From Rhea pennata (Eukaryota > Chordata > Aves > Rheiformes > Rheidae), in assembly GCF_028389875.1 (NCBI RefSeq), contig NC_084675.1, positions 20,174,412 through 20,238,411 on the forward strand: a DNA stretch of 64,000 nucleotides, in the 5' to 3' direction. Each line of letters starts with the position of its first letter. Position 1 is the stretch's first letter. The notes below the pieces were generated by a model. The model was not told the DNA's origin and did no database searches. It saw only the letters and a program-made list of their open reading frames with translations. Positions 1-14,200 of the stretch are shown piece by piece. Position numbers and translations under genes: made by a program.

Positions 1-1684
1 CAGCAATCTGCAGTGGTAACAATACTTTGTTAAAGCTCTTCCTAAATTTTCTGTAGGGATGGTTCTGTTTATGCATTGATAACTTCTGGCACTCCAATGG
101 AAGAGAATCTTTTGCTCAGTTTATTTCGTATCTTTACTGTGCTGTGCACCTCACTCCAAAAAACCTGTCTACCCAAACATTGCTTTTTATCGTGTTTTAG
201 ATTAGTGTCTCTATAGAGTACATTCTCTTCAAACAAACCTTCTTTGATTGCAAAGAGAAAGCAGATATAGAAGCATTAAAAGCTGTTTTGATGGGTCAAT
301 TTATCATGAGAATACAGACTTTTTCATATCCCTCCAGCACAGGACATCAGGTAAATCTAGGTCTATTGACTTTATCAGTGAGATACTGGGTAACTTTAGC
401 CAGCAATGATAGCAATTAGCAGCTGTTCAGCCGGGTGGGAATTTGCTGGAGACCGCTGAATTCACATCTGTGTAGGCCTCTGAAAGGCCAGGACCAGCCT
501 GTGCCTGCTGGATTAGGTATGAGTGGGCATATGAAAGGTGAAGTATTCTATATTCCATTACTTATCCCCTTGGGCAATGAGGTCTTGCTCTGTAAATCTG
601 AACTTTAAATCTGATAGTTAAGGTCTGCCTGGGCTTGAGATTTAGCTCATAAATTCTGACAGGAACGAATGACTAAATTGTGACCAGCCTCTCTCTCTTC
701 CCACTGCCTTGCCCTTTCAGCTCTGCTTTTTTGAAGAGGAAAATGTGAATCGGTGTAGCTCAGGAAGATAAACAGCTGTTTTAAAGCAAAGTTTTCCTAA
801 TCCTTCACTTCATACAGAACTCCTTTGCATCATGTTGTTCTACGGTTGAAGGCAACACAGTCATGACAGGTACTTCTCTTTTTCACTTTTACTGCTACTA
901 CTTTTAAAGTTGGCTCTGAAAGAGGGTAACAGGTAGAGAATAGCATAATCTGAATGGCTAAGGAAGAGTGAGGGCTCGGAGGGGAGCTTGGACTTTTCAT
1001 GAGTCTGGTGCTGGTAAAATTGGCAGAAGACCCTTGGCTGTTTTGCTATTCCCACCAGTCTGCTGCTCAAGGCAGCTATACTCATGGCCAGCTCCAGGTG
1101 GAGGCAAGTAGGTGGTTACCTTGAACATCCTACATAGCACATTTATCAGTTTGATTAAATTAGCTTAAAAAGATCCCTTTGTGTTAAATAGGTGCAGCTT
1201 TCTTGCATGGTCAAGGACTGTGTGTGTACAGTATCTAGCCTGCCAGGGCTCTGATCTCGTTGGGGATCTTGAACATCATGAACTGAGTAAAGAATTTCAT
1301 TTAAGGTGAAAGAACCTATCCTTTGACTTAAGATAATGGTACTCTACAAAGCTGCGTGAGTCTGCTGTTAGTCGATCATCCCTGTAAAAGTACTCAGTGA
1401 TGCTGCAGAGTGAAAGGGGATAAAACCAAAAACTGTCTTGTGCCAAGTGATAAAACCTTTTGCATATGATTATACTACTATCCTTTGCCCTTATAATGCC
1501 TTTCACAGAAGGCTCTTAAGACATTTTCCAGACGTTAGTTAATTAATCTCCATAACATCCCTGTGAATTAGGTGACTTATCTACTACTTTACAGATGGGT
1601 GAACTGAGGCGCATAGAGGTTAAGTGTCTTTCCTGAAGTCAAACAAGTGAATTAGAGGGAAATGCTGGGAGTAAAATGAAGGAC

Positions 1685-1744
1685 CAAAAAAAAAAAAAAA
1701 CAAAAAAAACAAAACAAAAAAAACAAACAAACAAAAAAAAAAAA
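1685..1744 (+). repeat. A-rich low-complexity tract (A with scattered C)
   Basis: Sixty bases made almost only of A with single C interruptions (caaacaaacaaa type). It resembles an old retroposon tail or simple repeat; no element body is recognised next to it. Confidence 0.9.
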
Positions 1745-4700
1745 CAGTTTTAACAGCCCTGTTTTCTTGCCAATACTGTGGTTACCCAAGAAAAATACCT
1801 CCCTTTCCAGAACATGTCCTGCTTAAAAGGAGGGTGTCTAAGTTCAAATATTTCTGTGGATGTTTGCAAAACACTAGCTCATTAGTAAGTATTTTACTTG
1901 TAATTTAAATACAGGACATGGATTCTTGGGTATTAAGCGAAAGATTGTATTATGTAAAACAGCAATTTCTTATTTGAAGCCAATTAAATCCTTCTCATGA
2001 GGGAATAAAATTGAGTTTAAAGACACCAACTGCATTTGTATGTTTTGCCAAAAAGCACTTGTATCTCAAACTGAAATGTATATTTTTGAGTGGCTTCTTC
2101 GTTTGGCAATATAGTCTCTCTTGTACTTTAGAGAAGTTGATTTACTACAAATGTTCAGCAGAATTTTTTGATCACGTGTGTGGCATCAGGAAAAAGAGCT
2201 CCTGAATTGCTACATATTTCAGCAGATGCTCTAGAGCTATGGGCATCCATGTTTTATGTTTGCAACATTTGAAAACTTGGAAAGAGGAGCTAGGTGTTTA
2301 ATATCTGTCCCACATATAGCTTGACCAAATCAGTATGTACAGCAGTAAAAGCAGCAATCTTGTAGGTAGCTGCAGATATAGTTGCCACCTGTTTTTTGGC
2401 AAGTACTGTATTTACTGGCATAAAGCCTGTTCATTTTTGAAATGCTCCAGCTGCTGATGATCTACTTTATTTTAATAAGGTGTTTAAAGGTCTCCAGCTG
2501 TTCATGAAGAAAAGTACAAAGGAGATGATCTATTTGACAGGCTGAATGCGAGTATGAGCCTTGCAAATACTCCATTGTGACTCTGGTGATTAATACTGAT
2601 GTTGAATTTGGCAGCTCTTCCTGAAGCAATCTACTGCCAGATGGTGAAAGAAAGGAGGCAGGCTGGAAGGAGAGGCAGAGAGACTTTCCACTTGCTGCTT
2701 TGCCCAGTCACTAGTCACAGTGGCTGGCACAACTAGGGATGAAGAGGAGGCTGGAGAGTAGAACTGCTGCATGATGGGTTGGATGGGATGCAAGTTCTAG
2801 TCCTGCATCCCTTCTCTTGATGATGACAAACCTAGGATGGGTCATCAGTTCTTCTCCCCTAATGAAACAAGCGTCAATGGCCTCGTTCCAACTCAACAAA
2901 TTACCTTTGTTCTTCCAATTAATTTAGCCTTCTGCTTATGTGCAGCAAATGTATGATTAACTCCAGAAAGACAGAAACATTATTTTAAAAAATAATTGTT
3001 TGGAATTCACAGAAGAGACATTCCAACAGGCTTTACCCAGTGTTTCTTTGTCTCCATTCCCACTTTAATTACGAATGCACCTCCTTGTTAAATGTTATTT
3101 TATGGAGCTGCTCTTTCCTCCTCTGCTGCTATTACAAAGCTGCTGGTGTGGAAAAACTATGGAAAGTGTCATGAGAAGAATCATGGCAGAATTGGTTCAC
3201 TTTGAAAATCACGCTTCAAAACTATAGTGGAAGCTGTCTTCAGTCTGAAACACTAAGGGACAGGGATGAATATTCCTCTGCAGAAGAATGCTGAAGCTGC
3301 CATTCTTTCCTTTTTGCTTGGGGAAGCGGGAGTAGTATGATGGGTGAAACATCTCGAGCGTATATGCAGCCTCTGCACTGGTTGAAATACTGCAGTCAGC
3401 AGTGTTTTAGGACGGGAAGTAAAGAGTGCCATTCTGCGTAATTTCAGCGCCATGGGGAATTTGGTTGCATTCTGATTCCCCAACCTTCACCAAGAGGTCA
3501 CTTTCATAAGGGTGCATTTCTCTTTTAGGCTGAGGACAGAAACAAATTTCCTTAGCAAAGAGCCAAAGAAAGGAAAATGGGTTGTGAAGGAGATTGAGAA
3601 AGAAAAAGTGAAGAGGTGATGAAAGAGAACAGCATTTTTTGCAAAGTCTTCTTTTGCATGGTCTTTGCCTAATTGTTTAGGATTGCTGCTAGATAGTTAT
3701 GTAACTTGCAGCGTGCATCCTGTAAGACTAAGCAAGGTATCTTTTCCATCTGCATGTCTTGTCATTCCCTAGGGATTACGTCCGCACTTTGTTTGTATAT
3801 CCAGAATTTATAAAGTGCAGGCTGAAACGCAGTTTACTGGTGGGTTGAGAAGCGATGGCCAAATGCCTGAGGAGTTTAAGACAGGAAGTGAATGATGTCA
3901 CTATGCCCAATTTCAACTGCACAGGAATTTTGGGAGGCAGATTGTCAATACCCAGTATACAACTGGGCCATTAGGCCATCAGCTCTGGAGTTGAAAAGCA
4001 CCCTGGATCCCACCGTCTGTGAAGCCCTATCAATGGCATTTACTGCCACGGTGTCTGAACATCTAATGACTGCAAAGAGTGAGGATTTTGGCTGTACTCC
4101 TCATCCAGAGCCCAGTCCTTCCCTTAACGCTGTGCTGAAGCATTGCTTCATTAGAGAGGGTAGAGTGCCATCTGCTGAATCAGGCTGACAGTGTGGTTTT
4201 GTACCTTCTACAAAAATGGGCAGTAGTTTTGTACCTGTATCGATTTGTCCTATTCTTCTTTGCTGACAATATTCATTTAAGACAGCACTCTGCACTTCAT
4301 TTTGGTATAAGTCTTCCAATGTGCTCTGTCTAGAGCTGAATACTTGTACAATAAGTAACGAATAATATTGTAACTTAATATCATTAGTGCATAGTGGTCA
4401 CACAAGCAATTTTGAAATCATATCCTTTCAGCTACTTTTCTGTGTGATTTTTTTGTTTTGTTTTATTTTTGAAGACCATTTGACAGGTTTCATAAAAATA
4501 CCTAATTTTTATCCAGATCACGTACACTTCCATTAGTTTTTAGGCTCTTTTGTAGCTGTGTAGACCTTGAACTCTTAGTTGTCCATGAATGGTTATTGCG
4601 TATGTTATTTGAAAGCTTGCCCATTACACTAATAAAGATACCCTAAAGATACCACTAATAAAGAGCACTGGTGTTCTGAGAGAGGCGAGGAATATGGGAT

Positions 4701-5184
4701 CCATATGGTAGGCCAGGCTCTATTGTACACGAAGGTGAATTCTTAAACAAATACTGAGGTTTTCTGCTGCTAATGAACTAAGTGGTACCATCCTGGGTGT
4801 TTTTAAAGGTAATATGTACATCTGTCATCTAAAAGGGAAAACAGAAGAATTTGCTCCATTCATGCAACCTGGAGTACTTGCAGTTCAGCTGGCCCTGGAG
4901 TTGGATGGCTGTAAGACCTTCAGTGCTGCTTTATTCTGTCCCTTCCTGCTCTTTAAAAATGCAAGGGAAAAGGGGTTGCTGCCTTCATGACACCCTGATG
5001 CCAGTGTGACAACTGAAGATTTATAGGTTGTCACTCAGTTACTGAAATTTGCTAAAGGCTGAATGAGGCAATGAAGTTTGGTTCTGAACCTTACCAAAAT
5101 TCAGGGGCTAGGCTGGGTCTGGCCTAGCTGTTTGCTCACTGTTGTGATCTCTTCAGAAGCTCACTAGTTCCAACAACCATACTT

Positions 5185-5252
5185 AAAAAAAAAACAAAAA
5201 CAAACAAACAAAAAAAAAAAACCCAAAACAAAAAAAAAAAAAAAAAAAACAA
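5185..5252 (+). repeat. A-rich low-complexity tract
   Basis: A run of A with occasional C, including an uninterrupted stretch of 19 A. A minus-strand frame rich in Phe across it is an artefact. Confidence 0.9.
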
Positions 5253-6762
5253 CAGAACTTAGATATTTTCCATGCAAGTCATTCTTACTCTTGAAGCAAC
5301 AGTGAATAAATTCACACTTAAGTAAAACTGATAATAAGCTCTTATGATAGGAGTGTAGTGCTGGTCTTAAGACATCTGCTCGAGAAACAAAGATTTCTGT
5401 TGTTGTACCTGCAGAAGTATTTCTTCTTCCTGTTAGTGAGATATTTGCCACCCACTTGGCCATCCAGTTTTACGGACTAGAGCAGTGAAACTCTAGTCAG
5501 TTAATGTTGCTGTAAGATTAGAGTTTTAATGAACTTCCACTGTAACAAGTAAGATTAACCGATGTTTAAATAGAAATAGTTTTTTAGGTAAAGATTAGAA
5601 AATTGCTGGGCACAGATCCAACTTGTTTAGCTAAGAAAGGAATTCTGGTGACGTATTTGTGCAATAGTTCCTGCACCTAGCTTGTGGCGAAGCATGGCCT
5701 GCAGAATCCCTTCTTATGGAGTACACGAGCACCTTGTCTGTGACCAGGGTTGACACCCTTGACCTGTTCTCATTGCTTCTACCCTTAAATTCTTGCATCC
5801 ACAGCCCAAGGAATTACAGGTTGAGCATCATCCTTGAGGCTAGTCTGGGAGGATGGTGGAGTGGGAGTGCTGCAGGATGACAGAATCTCACTGAAACCTC
5901 TGTCACTGAGCATCTGTAAGAAGAGTTTAACTTAAACCTGTCAGACCTGATAGCATTAGCTCTGCTTTGGAGCTGGCTGGGGTTAATTGGCATCTCAAGG
6001 TTCTTTCAGGCTCTATTTTTTTTACAGTTCTGAGGCCAAGAACTTGGGCTTTTTATCTAAGATATGGCATAGTTGTGGTCAGCAGTTCCAACTTCACATT
6101 TAGCAGAAACAGATGGACAGTTGTTCTTCAAGTAGGCTTGAATTTTGTGGCTTTTTTTTTTTTTAAAAAAAAAAAGCACATTTCCCTTCCAATAATTGTT
6201 TATTTGTGCTTTGCTATGAGTAACTGTTCAACCATCAGCCTAGAATCAGAGGCGCTCTGCGCGGTACCCTGGGGTGAAGCACATCTACCATGTCCTTGCA
6301 CTGGGAGCATGTGCTCGCAGCCTTTTCTCCCTCTGAGAGCTGAAAAAAATCCCTGTTTATCTCCAAATAACAGTTTTTCTACTCAGACCCAGTTAATACA
6401 TGCTAACCTCAGTGTAAACAGTTTTTCATAGATAAATTCCCTCAGGAAAACTTTCTGCTTGATTTTTGTGGAGTTACTTAGCTGTAATCATGCAGAATTC
6501 TCTGGGTTTCAAGCAGTGTGCCTCTTGCGGAGGTGTTTTGCCTGCTAATGACAGGCACTCAAGCTGTTCATTTTGTTTAGGGAAGGGCACTTGAAGGACA
6601 ACGCTCTACTTCTACCATCTCTTCCTATCTTGTACTAAAACTGCAGAACTTTTGCAGAATAAATGTTGTAATCCCTTTGCTTAGTAAGCCTACCTCTGAA
6701 AATATATGGGTATTTCTATGAAGATGAGATACTTGTTTCTGTGTTTTCTGAAAGGATGTTAC

Positions 6763-6783
6763 ATATATATATATATATATATA
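6763..6783 (+). repeat. (AT)n microsatellite
   Basis: About ten AT dinucleotides stand in a row in non-coding sequence. Confidence 0.95.
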
Positions 6784-9100
6784 ATGTGGAGAAATTTCCC
6801 TTCTCCTTTGAGATAAGCTGCAAAATCATAAGAAATAGACTAAAGCCATACCAAAAATGAAGGCTTCCTGTCCTCAGAATGACAATTTATTCACAAACAT
6901 CAGGCAAAGCTGTAGGAGTGAATTTAGGATATGCAGTGAAAATAGCTGTTCACTTCCAGCCAATACTGTTTCCTCCAAATTATTTGCTACTTTTAATAGG
7001 AGCTTATTTAGCAGCTTCTTGAGACAATTTTCTTGTTGTGGCCTTGATAAGGGTGGCTGCAATCTCTGCTGCGCTGTTTTGAAACGTTGCCCTGGTCTTT
7101 CGGCTTCTCCGAAGCAGAGAGCAGCCCCGTAACTGTCGGTGCTGGTGGAAGTCCCTCTGCTCCCTGCAGTGGCACCTGCTCTGGGCTGGCGCTGGATCGT
7201 ATCTGTGCAGCTGTCTGAAGGGGGAGAAGCCTTGCATCTACACCAACTGTTCTTAAAGTCATGGACATATATAAGTCCTGTATGCTGCCTCCATCTCCCT
7301 GTGCCTTTCAAGCAATCATCTGCAATAATCTTGCTTTCCTGGAGGAATCTAGGAGGGATGTGACAAGTTGCTCCCTCATGCCTTCAGCAGAGAGCACAAG
7401 AACATGCAAGTTGTGTGTGTTATATCTTTCTACTAGAAAAGTACTTAGTTTGAGGTCTTTGAGAGTGCATATTCCAACAGCAGACTGCTTTTATACACAG
7501 TATCTTGAGCAATAAAAGCTAATGAATTGCTTTACTGGCTGTGTACATGCAATTAATCAAGCATTAACCATACAGGGGAAGGTAGCCTGCCAGCTAAATT
7601 CACATAAGTTTGCAATCAGATTTCACTCATTTTTTTGCCACTGCTCAGAATACAAAATAATGCATCTTGCAACAGTGGCTCTGCCTGCTTGTTTTTCTGG
7701 TGTGTTGTTTCCTTTGGTAGCAGATGAATGGAACTTGGGTCAATGTCAAAGCCTCCAAAACATGTGGCTTGTTTCAGTGATCAAAACCCCCTAATATTTT
7801 CTCATTGAAGGGCTGTACACAGCAAAGTCAGTGCAAAGAGCAGTGGAAAATCTGCAGTAGCTGGAGGGTAAAAGTAACTAGCAGGAGGAAAGGAACTGAG
7901 TAAATAGTCTCAGCGCCTTCACCCTGAAGCGGTTGGATGCTGAGATTTCTGTAGTGTGGTACGTGGTGATCGTTCACTCTCTCTGCCCTGCGAGACAGGC
8001 TATTGGTCTCTTAACGGTTCATTGCAGGAATGACTGCATCTCTATCCTCTCTGCACAGGTCCACCCTTACCTGTTAGAGATGTTGAGTAATCAGTCTTTC
8101 AAGGTGTAAAACATGGGGCTGTGGTGAGGAAGCAGGAGCTACTGAGATAAGTTTGGGTATTGAATGTGGTAGAGAGAGACTTCAAGTATTTGTTCTGCCC
8201 TATCAGCTAATACAGTGATGGTGCGTGCATTAACATCCAGAAATTGAAACAGAGATCAAGGGTATAGGGTATAAATTGGTTTTACAGCATAACGTTAAAT
8301 AATCAAGCCAGGCTGGAGCAGCCTCTGTGACAAAATGACTTACATTTTTTGGTGCTGCTTTTTAAATGTGATTATGCACTTTAATTGTTTAACTGCAGTC
8401 TATTGAGCAGTTTCAAAGATGTTTTAAAGTAACTTATGGCATGAAAAGCTTCCTGCTTTTTAAATATGCCTCAGGTTCAATAAATTTGTTTTAGTTTTGT
8501 GTGATGTGTGAAACAGCAATTTTGTTCAGTGCTTTCAGAGGGAGGAGCAGGATTTCCTAAGACATACTGGAACAAGGAGAATACAACTGTATAGAAACAG
8601 TATAAATTTGCATTCTGTTTGTTGCCTTGTAGCACTGGAGGAATGCAAAGCACATATCTCATGGTATCTGAAAGAACAGAACACTTCTGCTCTTCTGAGC
8701 CTTAGAAGGAACAGCACTGTGACTTATTGTGACGTGAAAGATGGAAAGGTGGTTTTGGATTTATTTTGCTCCTCTCCTTCACCCGTTCATCCCATTGTTA
8801 TCTCTGAGCTGCAGAACCCTACCCCTGGCTCCAGCTGGCCCAACCTGATGTAGAACCGATGGCAAACCTCAGTGAATTTGCTTCAGCAGTGCCCAGATAC
8901 CCTCCCATGAACAGGGAGGTGGGAGCAGGTTGGTTTGGAAGCACATCTGCAAGCTCAGTAATGTGTGCAAGCTGAGCTTTAAATTTGTGCGCTATTTGGT
9001 TTTGCTCCTGACACTTCAGAGAAGAAAATCATAACTTACAGTGCCAATCCTCAGTAGTTATAACCAAATCCTTGTTAAAACGCTAGAAAGATGTTTAGAG

Positions 9101-9128
9101 AAAAAAAGAAAAGAAAGAAAGAAAGAAA
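9101..9128 (+). repeat. (GAAA)n microsatellite
   Basis: An A-rich lead is followed by about four clean GAAA units. The open frame crossing it (rich in Lys, Arg and Glu) is a product of the repeat. Confidence 0.92.
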
Positions 9129-9334
9129 TGGCAGATGCATCCTGCCAGCAGAATTGGCATCCTGCTAAATATTGTTTACTGCTGCCTGTTGTTTTAGGAA
9201 TACTCAAGTGGAATTTAAACAAGAGCTTTACTGTGCAAGAGACGGACCTTTCCTTTGAGTGTTTCAACTCAGTGAGTTTCTAGCTAGTGAGTGGCACAAA
9301 TAATCTGGCTTCAATCACCTGAAACTACAAATTA

Positions 9335-9485
9335 TGTCCTGCGAGCGTTAGGGGGAGGCGGGAAGGCCCCGAGCGTTTCTGGGATCTCTGTGAAGGACGC
9401 GCGTCCGGCCGCACTCCGTTCTGCGGTTGCTCGGTGCTCCGCGCGCTCTCTTCCGCCAGGCAGAGTGAGCACGAAGGCCGTTTCT
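9335..9485. promoter_or_regulatory. Small CpG-dense pocket
   Basis: About 150 bases with many CpG pairs (gcgagcgtt, gacgcgcgtccggccgc, ccgcgcgctc) stand in a CpG-poor region about 11 kb downstream of HSBP1. It could be an unannotated promoter, an enhancer-like element or part of an exon. No recognisable protein is encoded on either strand. Confidence 0.3.
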
Positions 9486-11194
9486 AGGGCTGGAGTGAGT
9501 CAGTGCACAGGGCTGCTTGGGACAGTAATCCTAATTCTAGCTGTCCTCTGAGTGAGTTTGAGCAAGGTACTCTGCTTCTGGCTGGATTTGTCTCTGCTCT
9601 TTGTCCCGTCCTTTATGGATGTGGAAGTCCTCAGCTGGGAACACTCCCCTGTCCTGGATCGAGGTTCCACACCAGTGATGCTGCTGGGATTGCTGCTGTA
9701 GTGGAAATAAGATGGTAGTGGTTAAGCAGGGGAGCCAGAGCCCCCTGCCTCATATGAGCAGCAGAACTCAGGCTACAGATCTCTGCAATTAATACAAAAA
9801 AGTCTTAAAGTGCTTTCTTGATTTTTAAATTAAACGTGGTTCTGACCTTAAGGAAAAGCAAAGTCAATGCACAGACCTTGTATAGAAATAAAATTATGAA
9901 CAGTTAAAACCAGATTATCAAAGGTACCCTGCCAACGGTCCCCCACTGCCACCTTGCAGAGCTCAAAGAATTGAAGAGCTCTTGCCGATTTAATGTGTTT
10001 TTAATAAAATGTTCAGATAAAGTGGTGAGAATTGAGGCTGTTTATGAAGGGCACAATTCTGTACCCTTTCACATGATAGGGTAACGCTACCAATTTGGGA
10101 GAAGAAAAACACTAGCAAAAGATTTTCAGGGCAGTGAATCCTGTTAGAGGATCTATGGTTAATTGTCTTTTACGATGCACCCAGTACTCAATTGCATAAT
10201 ACACTTGTCAAATTTATTAAAATGACACATCCATTTGTAACCCTCTGATAAGAACCTGATTAAATTTTTTGCCTGACTTGTTGGAGATCCCAGTGTTGTC
10301 CCTTCTAATAAATGTCCACTGTATTTGTCATTAATTTTAACATTTGCAGTCCCATTAATTTTTTAAACAGATTTGGTCTGATTATAATGTATTTTGTGTG
10401 TTAGCAGCAGGAGGGCTGGCTTGACTGAAGAGAGTCATGTGGTGAGGAAAAAAAAATGGTATTGTAAAAGGACAACATTTGGGAGTTACTGTCTGTGGTG
10501 TTTGCATTCTCAGCCAAGAATCACAAGCTGGTCCATTTCTCTGGTCAAAAAATGGAAGAACAGATCCATGACTGACAGAGGGTCTTGCTCTTTGGAGTTC
10601 AACTCATCTCAAATTATTTCTCCCTCTTCCCCTTTGGTTTATTTTTGTCAAAGTACCATGGATGATCCAACCGCTCCCCCCTTTTTTGTTATTGTTTTTC
10701 AGTACTCCTACTTGTGTTGCCTTAGGGAAAGCTCACGTGACAGTGCTGCTAACTGTTGCAAAAGACGATTAGCTATCAACATTCACTTGGTAATGCAGCA
10801 TATAGCTCAGTTGTGACCCCAGGACATCTTGTGTTACCAAGTGTTAAATATACTAACTTGCTATAAATAATTCTTAGCTATCTGTGTATTCTGCAGTGAA
10901 GAGAGTGAATCTGAGATCTGGTGTCTTAAGGAGGTTTTAACTTTGAATTCATGCCTGCCTTTGAAAAAGAAACTCTTGGAAAAACAAGTCTTAATTTTTC
11001 CTTTAAATGAAGTTTTTGACATAATATTTTGTCATTTTATTGGGGGGGGGGGAGACTCTTCCCAGTTCTGGTAAAGTATAATAAGAGAATGGAAGCTTAA
11101 TTTTCTTTTAATCTTGAGAGTTGCATACTTTACAACCAGGAGTACTGTCTAATGTGCTTCATCCTGAAGCACAATGAAGTTCTGGTGTTGGCTT

Positions 11195-11244
11195 GTTGGC
11201 TTGACCAACATGTTGGCTTGACCAACATGTTGGCTTGACCGGTT
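11195..11244 (+). repeat. 17-bp minisatellite, about three copies
   Basis: The unit gttggcttgaccaacat is repeated exactly at 11195-11211 and 11212-11228, with a third partial copy at 11229-11244 (ending gaccggtt). Each unit holds a short inverted repeat, gttgg against ccaac, so each copy could form a small hairpin. Identity of the first two copies suggests recent slippage. Confidence 0.9.
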
Positions 11245-14200
11245 ATTTCCTGTCTATTCCGCCTGGTAATGAATGAAACAAGATCTATCCTAAGAGCTGC
11301 AAAGCAGTATGCTTAAAGCAATATTTATTCTTACTTACCAAGCAGTATCAATAAGCCACTTTAATTTTGATTGCATGTACAGCTGTGGCCACTTCTGATG
11401 TGGCTGGAAACCCACTACTGAATAAAAGATTACTATGATGCAATGAATTGGTATGAAATTAGATTTTTTTTATAATTGTATTAATCAAACATTTAGCATA
11501 GCTTTTATCGTTAGAAGCTTTTTATTATTTCAGAAAAGCTTTTTCATGTTGCAATTGCACAAAATTTGACAGTTGTAGTGATGAGTCAGATAACCCAGAA
11601 GTTCTGTAGCCTGTGAGTGGTCAAGACTGTGGACAGCATCCATTAATTTGACAGCCGACCTGATCAGTCTATAATGTTCAGCTTTAAGTTGATTATTTCA
11701 TTCGTTTTGGAGTATGATGGGTATACTGTAATCTTTTTGCCATCTCAACAGCTCCTTTCCAGTAAGAGAGCTGTGGTATTTGTAGTAAGTACAAGCGTTG
11801 ATGCCACGTTTGTGGCCTGCCCCAAGGGAAGCTGACCTCCCTTGATCTTCCCACCTACCACTGAATTCAATGGAATTGTAGTGCATCCTCGGAAAGTACA
11901 AGTCGTCTCACTGAAAGAAGCTGTTTCAGGAAGAGAGTTTCATGTTTGGGTTTTTCTTCCTAATATCACATTAAAATTCATTAAAAATCAGACTCTTTTA
12001 GTTACCGGCACTAGGTATGTTTTAAAAAGATAACGTGACTGAAATCCTGTACTTGTGCCTCTATGCATGAATTTTGGCAGGCAACCACTCAGGTGGTTTT
12101 ATCTTTGGTGACCAGTCATTTTCATTTCAAATAAAGAAACAAGCAAACAAAAAGTCTCACTGCTTTGTGGAGCAAGACAGAAATTCATACACTTTCTCCT
12201 CCTAAAAGATGCTGATGATAAGCCTTGAAGTTTATCTTTCTGGTACTTCATGAGGGTTCATAATTCTTGTAAAATCAATCTGTTTGCAATGGATGAAATT
12301 TACAGTTTTGGGCCTTCGATACATAACTATTGCTGTGTTCTTTGATTTTTTTTTCAATTGAAGAATACTTCTTAGAAGAATACTAAAAAGAACACTTCTT
12401 AGAGTAAATGTATTTTGAAGAGGGGATTTGGCTGAAATTCAGATTCTCGTAGCCTATCTGAATCGAGCACCTCTTCTACAATGCACGATTTCCCCTCTGC
12501 CATAGCTGCTGGCAAATAAAACGAATTGCTGTCGTGCCACTGAGCAGCCTCTCGGGAAGCTGATGAATGCTTCTTCCACATCGCCACTGGGACGCGTCAC
12601 GTGTCAGAGCTCAGACCATGATGGTCACTTAGCTCATCACACTCCATCTGCTCAGGTGGTGTCTTAAATGCTTAGATGCTAACAGATAGCCTCATGTCTT
12701 AAAATTTGTGTCTTTGTGTTATCAGTTGCTTTAATCTTTCCAAAATATGTGTAATTTGCCTGTTACTGATGAATAAATGCTGGCCTCCTAGCTTCTCAGT
12801 GTGCATTTTGTTTTTTAAAACTTCCTGGAAAATATCTCGCATTGTTCCTAACGAATTTGATGTTTCTGTGCTAGTGGATTGAGAATAGCAGATTTCTGTG
12901 CTCTCTTTCAGTGCGATGCAGGTTAAAATGCAAAAGATTTCCCCAATGTGGTTTAAAGCCTGAGGGGTTTGGTCTTTAAGAAACAAACAGTTCTGCAGCA
13001 CAAATAAGTGAGATTAGGGCTGTGTGGAAAATTTGTATTCTTAGAGAGGAAGAATTGGACTGAGGTAGAATGAGAAGTCACAAGAATTAAAATTTTCTAC
13101 AAATGAAAATATTTGAAAGAATTCTTGCGAGGGACCTGACCCGGTGTTTGGAGCCTGCTGATGGAAGCAGCAGCTCGGGGTGTTGGGTTCAGGAGTAGCT
13201 AGTGTTTGGAGAGCTCATGTGCTGTAATATAGAAAATAAGTAACATAATAACAGTAATTTGCCCTGCAGGTGAATTGCTTTTGAGCTAGAGAGACTGGAG
13301 ATGTCAGCGAGTAGGATACCGCATCCGTAATCTGCCTAGCCTGTGTTGGTGATGCTCCTATATGTACCTATGAGACAACATTCAGACATCTTTCTGCTGA
13401 CACCTGCGTGAACAGTACACCGTGCTGCATCAAAACGTAGCGTACCTTTTGCAGAAGACTTTTTCAGACTGCACAGCACAAGAGTTCTTCTGATCTGAAC
13501 TCTTAAAGGATGAGAAAGGTGTGATCTTCATTCTCCAAGGGCACCTTCCTGCCTGCCCGTTTTGGGAGACAAGCAAGTGCTGTCTGTCTAAGGAGCAGTG
13601 GTTTTACAGATCACTGAAGGAAGATTTGAATCTAAGCCACGGTTCTGCTGTGAAGCTTCGAGTATTTGTCTCCTCTCTTTTGCTTCCACTTTCCAGGTAG
13701 CTCTTTGCCTGTTTGCTCCATTTAGCCTGTGAGAGGATGGATTCTTTTGCTGTACTGATGCAAGGTCTTGCACAAAACTCCAGTCAGAATTACCACACGA
13801 ACACCTAAACCTGTGACAGGAGAAACACTTAAATGGGTCACTTCCCCTTGCCCATTTGCTGTTTTTACACAATCCTAGCTGGCCAGGTTAAATTGCTATT
13901 TCCTTTGTAAACTGGAGAAATTGTTACATGTGTATCTAACTACAAGAGTTTTAAAAACAGAAAGGTTGCAAGTCTCTAGGAAAATCCTGCAAGAGCACCT
14001 TCTTTTAATACCTGTTTAGTCAGTCTTAACTCATCAAGTTTTTATTTCCATGTTTTATTTGCGTAATGACTTAATTTCATTAACTCTACATCAGTCAGAA
14101 AAAAAAGTCTTAGCAAGCATCAAGTCCTTTCACAACACAGTAAGGCTTAAAGCTCAGGGAGTTGTATATCCTATTAATTTTCTTAATTGTAAACAAAGCC

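Larger units (their letters stand above)
1..9334. other. Gene-free stretch
   Basis: I see no supported gene. Open frames are short, overlap on both strands and lack family resemblance. Content noted: A-rich tracts at 1.7 and 5.2 kb, a T13-A11 homopolymer junction at 6152-6175, the (AT)n repeat at 6.76 kb and the GAAA repeat at 9.1 kb. Overlapping frames at 6.87-7.36 kb reflect a locally less AT-rich patch. Confidence 0.6.

Noticed and set aside
5164..5463. Minus-strand Phe-rich frame
   Set aside because: It is produced by the A-rich low-complexity tract at 5185-5252.
6857..7363. Five overlapping open frames on both strands
   Set aside because: They overlap in different phases, have no family resemblance and no convincing splice context. 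A local GC rise explains the lack of stops.
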